DNA of 6,601 bases from Gammaproteobacteria bacterium (GTDB taxonomy: Bacteria > Pseudomonadota > Gammaproteobacteria > SZUA-152), in NCBI GenBank assembly GCA_030599435.1, contig JAUVNZ010000092.1, forward strand, positions 1 through 6,601, in the 5' to 3' direction. Within the stretch, counting starts at the first letter, position 1. The number at the start of each line of letters is the position of its first letter. The position numbers and the translations under genes are program-made. Below, in pieces: positions 1 to 5,830 of this stretch. Below the pieces are notes generated by a model that was given only the letters and a program-made list of their open reading frames with translations, was not told where the DNA came from and searched no databases.

Positions 1-21
1 AACAGTGTGTAGCTGTGACAT
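1..21 (-). CDS. dsrH: DsrH, N-terminal fragment (gene runs off the left edge)
   Basis: Only seven codons are inside the window, reading MSQLHTV from an ATG at 21-19. The start is supported by an AGGAG ribosome binding site at 32-28, six bases upstream, and by its place 23 bases after the dsrF stop. From memory, A. vinosum DsrH begins with a very similar M-S-x-L-H-T-V. In the known system DsrH is the small third subunit of the cytoplasmic DsrEFH heterohexamer, which relays sulfur toward DsrC. The fragment is too short to judge active-site residues. The identification rests mostly on gene order and the N-terminal match. Confidence 0.82.
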
Positions 22-44
22 GTCTGTCTCCTGTTTCTATAACG

Positions 45-452
45 TTAGAAACTTAGTACAACGTCAGATTGATCCATAATTTCGGCAAGTTCGCTCGCTG
101 AAACCACCTTGATAGAATCTTTCTCAGCCCAATCGTCGTCTTCATCCTCATAAGTAAGAGGCAGAAGATCGTCGAGGGTTAAACCACGGGCTTCCAATGA
201 TTCTTTTTCAACATAGATTTTGTTGACGTCAAAATCACCCAGCGCCTTGTAAGTCGGCGAGAAGTTCTTCATGCCAATTTCTTCAGTCTCCTGACCTTTG
301 GTGATCTGATAAATGCCATCATCCAGGAAGGCAACGGATACGTCTTGTTCAAAAGCGGCGCCAATCAGCACGACCTCCAAAGATTCAAGCGCATAAATGG
401 TACCGTAAGGCGCCTTGCGATTGACATATAAAAATTTCTTTACTGTAGACAT
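45..452 (-). CDS. dsrF: DsrF, sulfur-relay DsrEFH subunit
   Basis: A 135-residue DsrE/DsrF-like superfamily protein and a close match to A. vinosum DsrF: KKFLYVNRKAPYG near the N-terminus, VVLIGAAFEQDV around residues 27-39, FLDDGIYQ, GMKNFSPTY and LEARGL. In the characterised complex DsrE, DsrF and DsrH form an alpha2beta2gamma2 hexamer in the cytoplasm that takes sulfur from a TusA-type carrier and delivers it to DsrC. This DsrF contains no cysteine, so it cannot carry a persulfide itself; the role looks structural or interface-forming, with DsrE holding the reactive thiol. A very acidic stretch (EDEDDDW) lies near residues 102-108. The ATG at 452 has an AAGGGA ribosome binding site seven bases upstream. 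It lies 27 bases after dsrE and 23 bases before dsrH, as expected within one operon. Confidence 0.95.
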   Translation of the reverse strand: MSTVKKFLYVNRKAPYGTIYALESLEVVLIGAAFEQDVSVAFLDDGIYQITKGQETEEIGMKNFSPTYKALGDFDVNKIYVEKESLEARGLTLDDLLPLTYEDEDDDWAEKDSIKVVSASELAEIMDQSDVVLSF

Positions 453-468
453 TTATGGTTCCCTTTCT

Positions 469-494
469 GTCGCCAAAAGTTAGTCGCCAAAAGT
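469..494. repeat. 12-bp tandem direct repeat across the dsrE stop codon
   Basis: GTCGCCAAAAGT occurs twice, at 469-480 and 483-494, with a 14-base period. The right copy encodes the last residues of DsrE (T-F-G-D), and the dsrE stop codon (480-482) lies at the junction. The left copy is in the dsrE-dsrF gap, immediately upstream of the dsrF ribosome binding site. It looks like a small local duplication of the 3' end of dsrE; no function is evident. Confidence 0.8.
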
Positions 495-872
495 GACCAG
501 GCGTTCACTCTGGATGCCGGCTTCAATCAGCTGGCCTAAGCCTGAAATGCGAAAGCCTTCCGCCATGTTGTCGGCATCTTTGCCGTTACGCTTGGCTTCG
601 TCCGCATCCGCAATACCGCGACGTTGTGCAGCGGCAACACATAGAACGAGATCAAGATCATGCTCTTTGGACAATTCCGACCAGCGGTTGACGATGTTGC
701 GATCGTCCTGTGGTGGAGTTGCCAGGCGTGTGCCATTGTTAACGCCGTCGTGGTAGAAAAAGACGCGATAACATTCGTGTCCATTCTCCAGTGCGGTTTT
801 GGTGAAGTTGTATGCTGTATCAGATGCTTGATGCGTGTACGGCCCTTCACTAATCATTACAGAAAATTTCAT
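480..872 (-). CDS. dsrE: DsrE, persulfide-carrying subunit of DsrEFH
   Basis: A 130-residue protein, essentially the family's usual length, closely resembling A. vinosum DsrE throughout: EGPYTHQASDTAY near residues 9-21, VFFYHDGVNN at 37-46, TPPQDDRNIVNRW at 52-64, LCVAAAQRRGIAD at 77-89, FRISGLGQL and a C-terminal FGD. Cys78 (in VLCVAAAQRRG) matches the conserved cysteine known to accept sulfur in A. vinosum DsrE, so the protein should be catalytically competent. Its role is to pass persulfide sulfur to DsrC in the cytoplasm, feeding DsrAB. Its presence is one of the best sequence signs that this dsr locus works in the oxidative direction. The start ATG has a GAAGG ribosome binding site five bases upstream and follows dsrB by 25 bases. 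A tandem duplication touches its 3' end without altering the reading frame. Confidence 0.96.
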   Translation of the reverse strand: MKFSVMISEGPYTHQASDTAYNFTKTALENGHECYRVFFYHDGVNNGTRLATPPQDDRNIVNRWSELSKEHDLDLVLCVAAAQRRGIADADEAKRNGKDADNMAEGFRISGLGQLIEAGIQSERLVTFGD

Positions 873-897
873 AATTACCTTCAGCCTTAGTTAAGCC

Positions 898-1971
898 TTA
901 GAAACGAATGTGTGTGGAGGCGTTAAGAGTCTTACGCGCACCGGTCCAGTTATCGATGTGGAACTTGGTGAACGGCAGTTCGGTCAGCTCGAAGAAACGC
1001 GGCCAGCCGATACGTTCAATCCATTCACCAATACGTTCCCAGTCTTTGGCGTCATTCTTATAAACGTTAAGAATATTTTTGACGACAGAGGCAACTTCCG
1101 GCCAACGTGGAGCATTGTTGGGCAAACCGGCAGCAACGAGTTTGTGGAACATTGGTTTGCTACGAGCATTTGAATGTTTACCACCCACCCAGATAGCCAG
1201 TTTGGAATGCTCTGGATCGTTGATCTGCATTGGAGGACAAGGTGGGAAGCAGGCACCACAACAGATGCACTTCTTCTCGTCCACTTCCAACGAAGGTTTG
1301 CCATTAACAATAGCTGGGCGAATTGCTGCAACCGGGCAACGAGCCACAACGGTAGGACGTTCACAGGCATTGGCCACCAGGTCATGATTAATTTTTGGTG
1401 GTTTAGTGTGTTGCACGTTGATGGCGATATCACCCTGGCCGCCGCAGTTGATCTGGCAGCAGGAAGTCGTCATGTGTACGCGATTAGGCATCTTTTCTGT
1501 TTTGAAATCGTCGTATAACTCATCCATCAGTGCTTTCACTACACCAGAAGCATCTGTACCGGGGATATCGCAGTGCAACCAGCCCTGAGTATGGGACATC
1601 ATGGTCACTGAAGGACCCGTACCGCCTACAGGGTAACCAGCGTCTTCAAAGGCATCGATTAGCGGTTGAACCTTGGCTTCGTCAGTGACGGTGATTTCCA
1701 TATTGGAACGGATCGTAAAGCGCACGTAACCGTCACCGTATTTATCGATGATGTCGCACAGTAAATTTATTTCATATTCACCAAGCTGACGTTGGGTGCC
1801 GACACGTACGGTCCAGACTTCATCGCCAGTTTTGGAAACGTGGTGCAAGACGCCGGGACGTGGGCGGTCATGATGTTTCCAGTTGCCGTAGTTCTTAATA
1901 TAAGAAGGGTGCATGTACTGGAATCCATCGGGTACACCACTTTCAGTGGGAAAGCGCGGTTGTTCGCTCAT
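898..1971 (-). CDS. dsrB: DsrB, beta subunit of reverse dissimilatory sulfite reductase
   Basis: A 357-residue full-length DsrB. The siroheme-[4Fe-4S] ligand set of the family (Cys, then CCx3C) is visible as Cys134 in GWLHC and Cys171, Cys172 and Cys176 in TTSCCQINCGGQGD. A ferredoxin-like insert follows, with Cys212 (RCPVAAI) and a cysteine-rich CICCGACFPPC segment (Cys235, 238, 241, 245; Cys237 extra). The protein ends in the conserved HIRF. With DsrA it forms the cytoplasmic alpha2beta2 enzyme that in sulfur oxidisers converts DsrC-bound sulfane sulfur to sulfite, releasing six electrons. In structurally known DsrAB the catalytic siroheme belongs to the DsrB site. The QINCGGQGDIAI segment resembles phototrophic sulfur oxidisers rather than sulfate reducers. 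The start ATG has GGAGAT five bases upstream. It lies 81 bases after dsrA, a wider gap than elsewhere in the operon, holding a candidate internal promoter. Confidence 0.97.
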   Translation of the reverse strand: MSEQPRFPTESGVPDGFQYMHPSYIKNYGNWKHHDRPRPGVLHHVSKTGDEVWTVRVGTQRQLGEYEINLLCDIIDKYGDGYVRFTIRSNMEITVTDEAKVQPLIDAFEDAGYPVGGTGPSVTMMSHTQGWLHCDIPGTDASGVVKALMDELYDDFKTEKMPNRVHMTTSCCQINCGGQGDIAINVQHTKPPKINHDLVANACERPTVVARCPVAAIRPAIVNGKPSLEVDEKKCICCGACFPPCPPMQINDPEHSKLAIWVGGKHSNARSKPMFHKLVAAGLPNNAPRWPEVASVVKNILNVYKNDAKDWERIGEWIERIGWPRFFELTELPFTKFHIDNWTGARKTLNASTHIRF

Positions 1972-2022
1972 GTGTTATCTCCAATCAAATTTTTGTTGAA
2001 TTGTATGTAGGCGTTCAAGTTA

Positions 2023-2052
2023 GTTATAACAATCAGTTTTTTAAACTATCAA
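2023..2052 (-). promoter_or_regulatory. Candidate internal sigma70-type promoter for dsrB
   Basis: On the minus strand TTGATA (2052-2047, five of six matches to the -35 consensus) is followed by an 18-base spacer and TATAAC (2028-2023, five of six matches to the -10 consensus). It begins directly after the dsrA TAA stop and would start transcription about 45 bases before the dsrB ATG. This may explain why the dsrA-dsrB gap is the widest in the operon. The assignment is by motif only; AT-rich gaps throw up such matches by chance. Confidence 0.42.
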
Positions 2053-3357
2053 TTAACCAGCTTGTCGCTCTTTCCACTTGTCTGCTTCTTCATCCCAGGT
2101 ATCCATGCGCACGTAGCTGCTTTGACGTGGTTCAGTGACCATGTTGGGATCTACTTCAACCTCAATGCCTTCAAGGAAATTCACCAGGCCGATACGGTCG
2201 ATGGTTTCACCAACGCGTTCATGCTCAAGTGCATTTTCTGCCCAGAAGTCGATAATTTCTTCGGATAATTCAACCAGACCTTCGTAATCTTCTTCGGTTT
2301 CCAGCTTCATGAATGGCACCAACACAGTACCCATGGTGTCGCCTATTTTCAGGGTACGCTTGCCACCCAGTAGCAGGGTTACACCGTGGTCATCACCTGG
2401 AGACAGAGCCTTGGTCATTACGTTAATGCAGTGCATGCAGCGTACGCAGTTGCGGTTGTCTACATCCAGAGTGTCATCATCTTTCAATGATAGTGCGCTG
2501 GTGGGACACATGTTGATAACGCTATCGATGACATACTGACGACCTTTAGCTGCAACAAAAGCTTTTACTTCGTCCTGGTCTACATTCATGTCGTCGCGCC
2601 AGGTACCAATAACGGCGAGATCGGAACGCTGAATAGAGTTCATGCAGTCATTGGGACAACCGGATACTTTGAATTTGAACTTGTAAGGCAGGGCGGGGCG
2701 GTGCATATCGTCGAGGAAGTTGTTTACCAGCAGGCGGTGAATTTTTTGCTCGTTGGCACAGGACTGTTCACAACGTGCCGCACCCACACAGGACATACCA
2801 GTACGGACACAAGGACCAGCGCCGCCGAGATCCCAACCATAGTCGTTGATTTCGTCGAAGAAAGGTTGAACATTGTCGGTAGTGGTACCGATGAACATAA
2901 TGTTGCCGGTCTGGCCATGGAAGGCGATCAGGCCGGAACCGTATTTGTTCCAGGAGTTAGACAGCTGACGCAGCATGTCAGTGGTGTAATGGTTACCGGC
3001 CGGTGGTTGTACGCGAACGGTATGAAATTCTTTGGCTTCAGGGAACATGGGTTTATCATTGTCATCCATCAATTCGGTGAATCGTGGGATGATGCCGCCG
3101 CCGTAACCAAACACGGATACGGTGCCACCTTTCCAGTAACCCAGGCGTGTCTTGTAAGAATGTTCCAGCTGACCGAGCAGATCCACCATCATGTTGTTTT
3201 CCATGGCGATACGCTTCAGGCCGGTAACAAAGCTAGGCCACGGACCTGACTCCAGTTGGTCGATCATGGGCGTGTCGTGGAACGGCTTGGACGACGTTTT
3301 CTCCGTGGGGAGATAAGTGCTGTGTTTTTCGGGATTTTTTGGTTTTTGCTCGGCCAT
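2053..3357 (-). CDS. dsrA: DsrA, alpha subunit of reverse dissimilatory sulfite reductase
   Basis: A 434-residue DsrA, the first gene of the operon. The siroheme-[4Fe-4S] motif Cx5C...Cx3C is intact: Cys190 and Cys196 in SCVGAARC, Cys234 and Cys238 in SGCPNDC. The ferredoxin domain uses Cys284 (MCPTSAL) and Cys304-x2-Cys307-x2-Cys310. Other family blocks are LGQLEHSYKTRLGYWKGGT (61-79), QPPAGNHYTTDMLRQL (117-132) and YGWDLGGAGPCVRT (173-186). The A. vinosum protein, as I recall it, starts close to the HDTPMIDQLESGPWPSF region, so this one carries an extra hydrophilic N-terminus of roughly 25 residues. The chosen ATG is nevertheless well supported by a GAGGAG ribosome binding site at 3372-3367, nine bases upstream. 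With DsrB it forms the enzyme that oxidises DsrC-bound sulfur to sulfite. Transcription must begin in the divergent control region to its right. Confidence 0.97.
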   Translation of the reverse strand: MAEQKPKNPEKHSTYLPTEKTSSKPFHDTPMIDQLESGPWPSFVTGLKRIAMENNMMVDLLGQLEHSYKTRLGYWKGGTVSVFGYGGGIIPRFTELMDDNDKPMFPEAKEFHTVRVQPPAGNHYTTDMLRQLSNSWNKYGSGLIAFHGQTGNIMFIGTTTDNVQPFFDEINDYGWDLGGAGPCVRTGMSCVGAARCEQSCANEQKIHRLLVNNFLDDMHRPALPYKFKFKVSGCPNDCMNSIQRSDLAVIGTWRDDMNVDQDEVKAFVAAKGRQYVIDSVINMCPTSALSLKDDDTLDVDNRNCVRCMHCINVMTKALSPGDDHGVTLLLGGKRTLKIGDTMGTVLVPFMKLETEEDYEGLVELSEEIIDFWAENALEHERVGETIDRIGLVNFLEGIEVEVDPNMVTEPRQSSYVRMDTWDEEADKWKERQAG

Positions 3358-3575
3358 GTGCCAGTTCTCCTCAATTGAATTCGAACTTCAAACCGCCTGA
3401 CTCTGATATTTGCCAGGACGATTACAGTTAATACCGGTGTTTTGCTAATTTCTTTTTAAAGATGTTTTTCTATTGCTGTTAAATAGACAGAGCACCTTAT
3501 AAAATTAATTTGATGAAGTCTATGTAACCTGCGTCAGGGTGCAAATTGATCAAAGGGGGTGGGACTATACCCGTG

Positions 3576-3597
3576 ATGTATCTCTTAAGTGATACAT
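3576..3597. promoter_or_regulatory. Operator-like 22-bp near-perfect palindrome
   Basis: The arms ATGTATC (3576-3582) and GATACAT (3591-3597) flank a central CTTAAG (3584-3589). Only the symmetric pair at 3583 and 3590 fails to match, so 20 of 22 positions are symmetric. This is the size and shape of a binding site for a dimeric transcription factor. It abuts an exact TTGACA hexamer read on the minus strand (3602-3597) and lies about 220 bases upstream of dsrA. It could control the dsr operon, the rightward genes, or both. No known regulator consensus is recognised. Confidence 0.5.
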
Positions 3598-3631
3598 GTC
3601 AATTTGGACTGGATTCTGGTTACTTTCTCCC

Positions 3632-3697
3632 CTATTTATAGAGACTATTTATAGTTATAGGTTTCTGCTTCAATGGGGTTAGATTTATAGACTATTT
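3632..3697. repeat. Reiterated CTATTTATAG motifs in the control region
   Basis: CTATTTATAG occurs exactly at 3632-3641 and again at 3645-3654, a 13-base period. Each copy is itself nearly palindromic (CTAT-TT-ATAG). A related block follows: ATTTATAG, two extra bases, ACTATTT at 3634-3650 reappears without the extra AG as ATTTATAGACTATTT at 3683-3697, about five helical turns downstream. Repeats of this kind can be regulator sites or simply AT-rich slippage products. On the minus strand each copy contains TATAAA, a possible -10 element, but no matching -35 was found at normal spacing. Confidence 0.55.
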
Positions 3698-3723
3698 GAG
3701 CTAATATTACCAGTCTCTAATAT
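3696..3723 (+). promoter_or_regulatory. Weak candidate promoter for the rightward gene set
   Basis: TTGAGC (3696-3701, four of six to the -35 consensus), a 16-base spacer, and TAATAT (3718-3723, four of six to the -10 consensus). Transcription would begin near 3730, about 80-110 bases before the candidate starts of the dioxygenase gene. Both boxes are imperfect, so this is only the best guess in an AT-rich region. Confidence 0.25.
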
Positions 3724-3739
3724 GTTTATATATTAATTT

Positions 3740-3761
3740 ACCCTGTGTTTTGGTCCAGGGT
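3740..3761 (+). other. Small hairpin in the putative leader of the dioxygenase gene
   Basis: ACCCTG (3740-3745) and CAGGGT (3756-3761) form a perfect 6-bp stem with a 10-base loop. No T-run follows, so it does not look like an intrinsic terminator. It would lie in the 5' untranslated part of the rightward transcript if that starts near 3730. Its function is unknown. Confidence 0.4.
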
Positions 3762-3812
3762 GATTCAGTAGGGATGTTTTATAAGTTTCTGTATTGAAAA
3801 GGGTTTAAAGGA

Positions 3813-4781
3813 TTGCTGGCGGATAGACAGGATAATATTTTGCAACAAAGTCAGGTAAAAAATAATTTGCTGGGCGCCTTCGATCTTTCCGATGATCGGG
3901 CTTATGCGGCCTGGCGCGAACAAAAAATAGCCAATTCACCCAATAATCTGGATGAATTGATGGTGGACATTGATAACCCGCACTCCTTGAATGACGCTGA
4001 AATTAAGGCCATTCGTCGGGCTTGTTCGCGGGCCAATATGGCCATATATAGTTGTCGTAGCGAGGAAGCTGATAAGAGTGAGGATGCCGATAAGACGATT
4101 GTTACTGACCTCGGTCGTCAATTTGGCCTCGTGCACCTGGACAGCAATCTTTACGCCAACGATGAGGGTATTTCTGAATTGCAGGTGTCGGCAGAGCGCC
4201 GTCAGTTTGAGTATATCCCTTATAGCAACAAGGCAATTAGCTGGCACACTGATGGTTACTACAATCCGCTTGATCGAAAAGTCCGCGCCATGGTGTTGCA
4301 CTGTGTCAGGCCGGCGGCGCGGGGCGGTGAAAATGATCTCATGGATCATGAAATGTTGTATTTGCTGATGCGTGATGAAAACCCACACTATATAGAAGCA
4401 CTGATGCAGCCTGATGTGATGACGATTCCGGCCAATGTTGAGAACGGGGTGGAGATTCGCCCTGAACAGACTGGGCCGGTCTTTTCAGTAGAGAGTTCGA
4501 TAAGTGATTCGGTAGATGCGCAGACCGGGTATTTACATATGCGCTACACGGCGCGAACCCGATCAATCGAGTGGAAGCAGGATAAAACAACATTAGCGGC
4601 GGTCAAATTGTTAGAAGAACTGCTGGCAAGTGATTCACCCACTATTTTTCGTCACCGGCTGTCGGCAGGCCAGGGGCTGATTTGTAACAATATTCTGCAT
4701 ACGCGCAGCGCCTTTGAAGATGAGGAAGGAAGTTTGGGCCGGTTGGTCTATCGTGTGCGCTATTTTGAACGTATGAATTGA
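3813..4781 (+). CDS. TauD/TfdA-family Fe(II)/2-oxoglutarate-dependent dioxygenase-like protein, substrate unknown
   Basis: Up to 322 residues. The iron-binding facial triad is visible: His145 and Asp147 in SWHTDGYYNP, and distal His296 in NNILHTRSAF. RLVYR (310-314), shortly after the distal His, probably holds the arginine that pairs with the 2-oxoglutarate carboxylate. GGE at 171-173 resembles the GGxT/GGE motif of TauD-like proteins. The enzyme should be a soluble oxygenase coupling 2-oxoglutarate decarboxylation to substrate oxidation. The substrate cannot be read from sequence. Taurine is tempting beside a sulfite enzyme, but overall resemblance to true TauD is limited. The start is uncertain: an in-frame stop at 3795-3797 bounds the gene and no ATG occurs before codon 50. 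TTG at 3813 has AAAGGA too close, whereas TTG at 3840 has AGGA seven bases upstream and may be the true start. It is the first gene of the rightward set, divergent from dsrA. Confidence 0.82.
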   Translation: MLADRQDNILQQSQVKNNLLGAFDLSDDRAYAAWREQKIANSPNNLDELMVDIDNPHSLNDAEIKAIRRACSRANMAIYSCRSEEADKSEDADKTIVTDLGRQFGLVHLDSNLYANDEGISELQVSAERRQFEYIPYSNKAISWHTDGYYNPLDRKVRAMVLHCVRPAARGGENDLMDHEMLYLLMRDENPHYIEALMQPDVMTIPANVENGVEIRPEQTGPVFSVESSISDSVDAQTGYLHMRYTARTRSIEWKQDKTTLAAVKLLEELLASDSPTIFRHRLSAGQGLICNNILHTRSAFEDEEGSLGRLVYRVRYFERMN

Positions 4782-4850
4782 GCAAATTGAATAACTGGTA
4801 TTAACCGACTATCACTTTAGTAGGGTCGAAATTATTAACAGGGACAATAT

Positions 4851-5075
4851 ATGATTTATCTAAGTGAGCTACTAATCCAGAATCCAGGCTTTGAGTCTTT
4901 TGAGGAGTTAGTGCAATTGATTGAAAGCAAGAAGGAAGGCGAGATTCATTTGAAGGTTGATATTAAACCTAATTATCCAGATACGCCGCCAAACTGGGAA
5001 GATAAGATTGAAGGCGCTTTTGCGGGTATACACTCTGTGATGGGCCCCAGTGTTGGTTGTACAGAAGAAGACTAG
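4851..5075 (+). CDS. Small acidic protein of unknown function (74 residues)
   Basis: I do not recognise this protein. It starts at ATG with AGGGA six bases upstream, so translation is likely. It is soluble and acidic, with no signal peptide or membrane segment. Residues 1-30 (SELLIQNPGFESFEELVQLI) look helical, EIHLKVDIKPNY (31-42) looks like a beta strand, a proline-rich turn follows (YPDTPPNW), and the tail reads GPSVGCTEED with a single cysteine at residue 70. It lies 69 bases after the dioxygenase and 41 bases before the TPR-like gene on the same strand, so co-transcription is plausible. A partner, adaptor or chaperone for a neighbouring product is possible but is pure inference. Confidence 0.75.
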   Translation: MIYLSELLIQNPGFESFEELVQLIESKKEGEIHLKVDIKPNYPDTPPNWEDKIEGAFAGIHSVMGPSVGCTEED

Positions 5076-5116
5076 AGTTAAGTTAGTGTCAGTGAAAATA
5101 TTATTGAGAGCAGAAT

Positions 5117-5830
5117 ATGAAGTTTATTGATGAAAATATGGGTATGAGAGATGCCGACAGTGGTGATGAGGCGGCGGGTGTCTCTGTTCAGCAACTAGAA
5201 CAGGATCTGGCCAGGGCCCAGCAAGAAATTATCGAACTGCCTGCAGGTTTCCAACCTGTGCAGAAAGCGGTGATTCAAAATCGTATTGGAGAAATTCTGA
5301 TAGATTTAAATCGTAAAGAAGACGCTTATGACATAGCCCGTGAAGCCTACGATGTCTTTGTGGCAGCAGAACAGTGGGAAGATGCAGTGCAATCCTGCAA
5401 CGTTATGTTTCTTGCCGAACAACCTTATTCTCTTGCAGCTCTAGGGCAGGGTGTCTGGTTAGCGGTAACCTTTCCTATAGATGCCGAGTTAACGGTGGCC
5501 ATGTTGCAACACATTATTGATGAAACTCCCGAAGATTCAGATGGTGCGGCTATTGCGGCGGTGACGGCAAGTTATGTTGTTGATATGCGTTCTCCTGAAG
5601 GCAAACAGCGCGATAATTTAATCTTGTTCACCAATCACATGCTGGGCACGGTGGCACGTCGTCATGGTGATGTATCAAAGCAGGAACAATTTGATTACTG
5701 GATGGAAAAGTTGGAGCTTAACGATCCATCTAAATTTTTAGTTCGATTGCGTAACATTGTCGATGTGCTTGTACAGGATGACTGGTGGGTAGATCGCGAT
5801 GCGATCTGGGCTTCGCTTCCCGATCAATAG
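5117..5830 (+). CDS. Helical TPR-like protein of unknown function
   Basis: A 237-residue protein that appears almost entirely alpha-helical, without signal peptide or membrane segment. After an acidic, probably disordered N-terminus (1-22), helices from about 24 onward include a segment resembling tetratricopeptide repeats: IGEILIDLNRKEDAYDIAREAYDVF (57-81) followed by QWEDAVQSCNVMFLAEQ (86-102). The C-terminal half (helices around 122-136, 143-154, 166-182, 189-199) is less regular and ends in a tryptophan-rich, acidic DDWWVDRDAIWASLPDQ tail. Such proteins usually serve as protein-protein scaffolds; no enzymatic motif is visible. The start has only a weak GAGAG upstream, and a second ATG at codon 8 or 10 is possible. 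It follows the 74-residue gene by 41 bases. Its stop codon directly abuts a 147-bp inverted-repeat element. Confidence 0.83.
   Translation: MKFIDENMGMRDADSGDEAAGVSVQQLEQDLARAQQEIIELPAGFQPVQKAVIQNRIGEILIDLNRKEDAYDIAREAYDVFVAAEQWEDAVQSCNVMFLAEQPYSLAALGQGVWLAVTFPIDAELTVAMLQHIIDETPEDSDGAAIAAVTASYVVDMRSPEGKQRDNLILFTNHMLGTVARRHGDVSKQEQFDYWMEKLELNDPSKFLVRLRNIVDVLVQDDWWVDRDAIWASLPDQ

Larger units (their letters stand above)
3358..3812. other. 455-base divergent control region between dsrA and the dioxygenase gene
   Basis: No convincing gene is present. The region separates the leftward dsr operon from the rightward gene set and must carry promoters for both. It is AT-rich, broken by a short G-rich stretch (GGGGGTGGG, 3555-3563). 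Visible structure includes a 22-bp near-palindrome, reiterated CTATTTATAG-type motifs, a weak rightward promoter candidate and a 6-bp-stem hairpin, each listed separately. For the dsr direction there is an exact TTGACA at 3602-3597 on the minus strand, but no good -10 box lies 16-18 bases from it (best is TACATC, three of six). I therefore do not call a dsr promoter. An activator-dependent promoter would fit this picture, but that is inference. Confidence 0.7.

Noticed and set aside
2701..3249. Long plus-strand open frame opposite dsrA (182 codons)
   Set aside because: It is antisense to a clearly conserved DsrA coding region and has no recognisable protein features. The same applies to the other frames opposite or overlapping dsrA, dsrB, dsrE and the dioxygenase.
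3546..3553. FNR-type box (TTGATCAA) upstream of dsrA
   Set aside because: It lacks the four-base spacer of TTGAT-N4-ATCAA; it is just an 8-bp palindrome that is common by chance.
3564..3602. A dsr promoter made of the minus-strand TTGACA (3602-3597) and TATAGT (3569-3564)
   Set aside because: Each box is good alone, but the 27-base spacing is far too long, and at normal spacing from TTGACA the -10 is poor.
3740..3761. Rho-independent terminator
   Set aside because: The stem is only six base pairs with a 10-base loop and no T-run follows, and no gene ends just upstream.
3813..4781. Naming the dioxygenase tauD
   Set aside because: Fold and iron ligands fit the superfamily, but nothing visible shows taurine specificity and no taurine transport genes are present.
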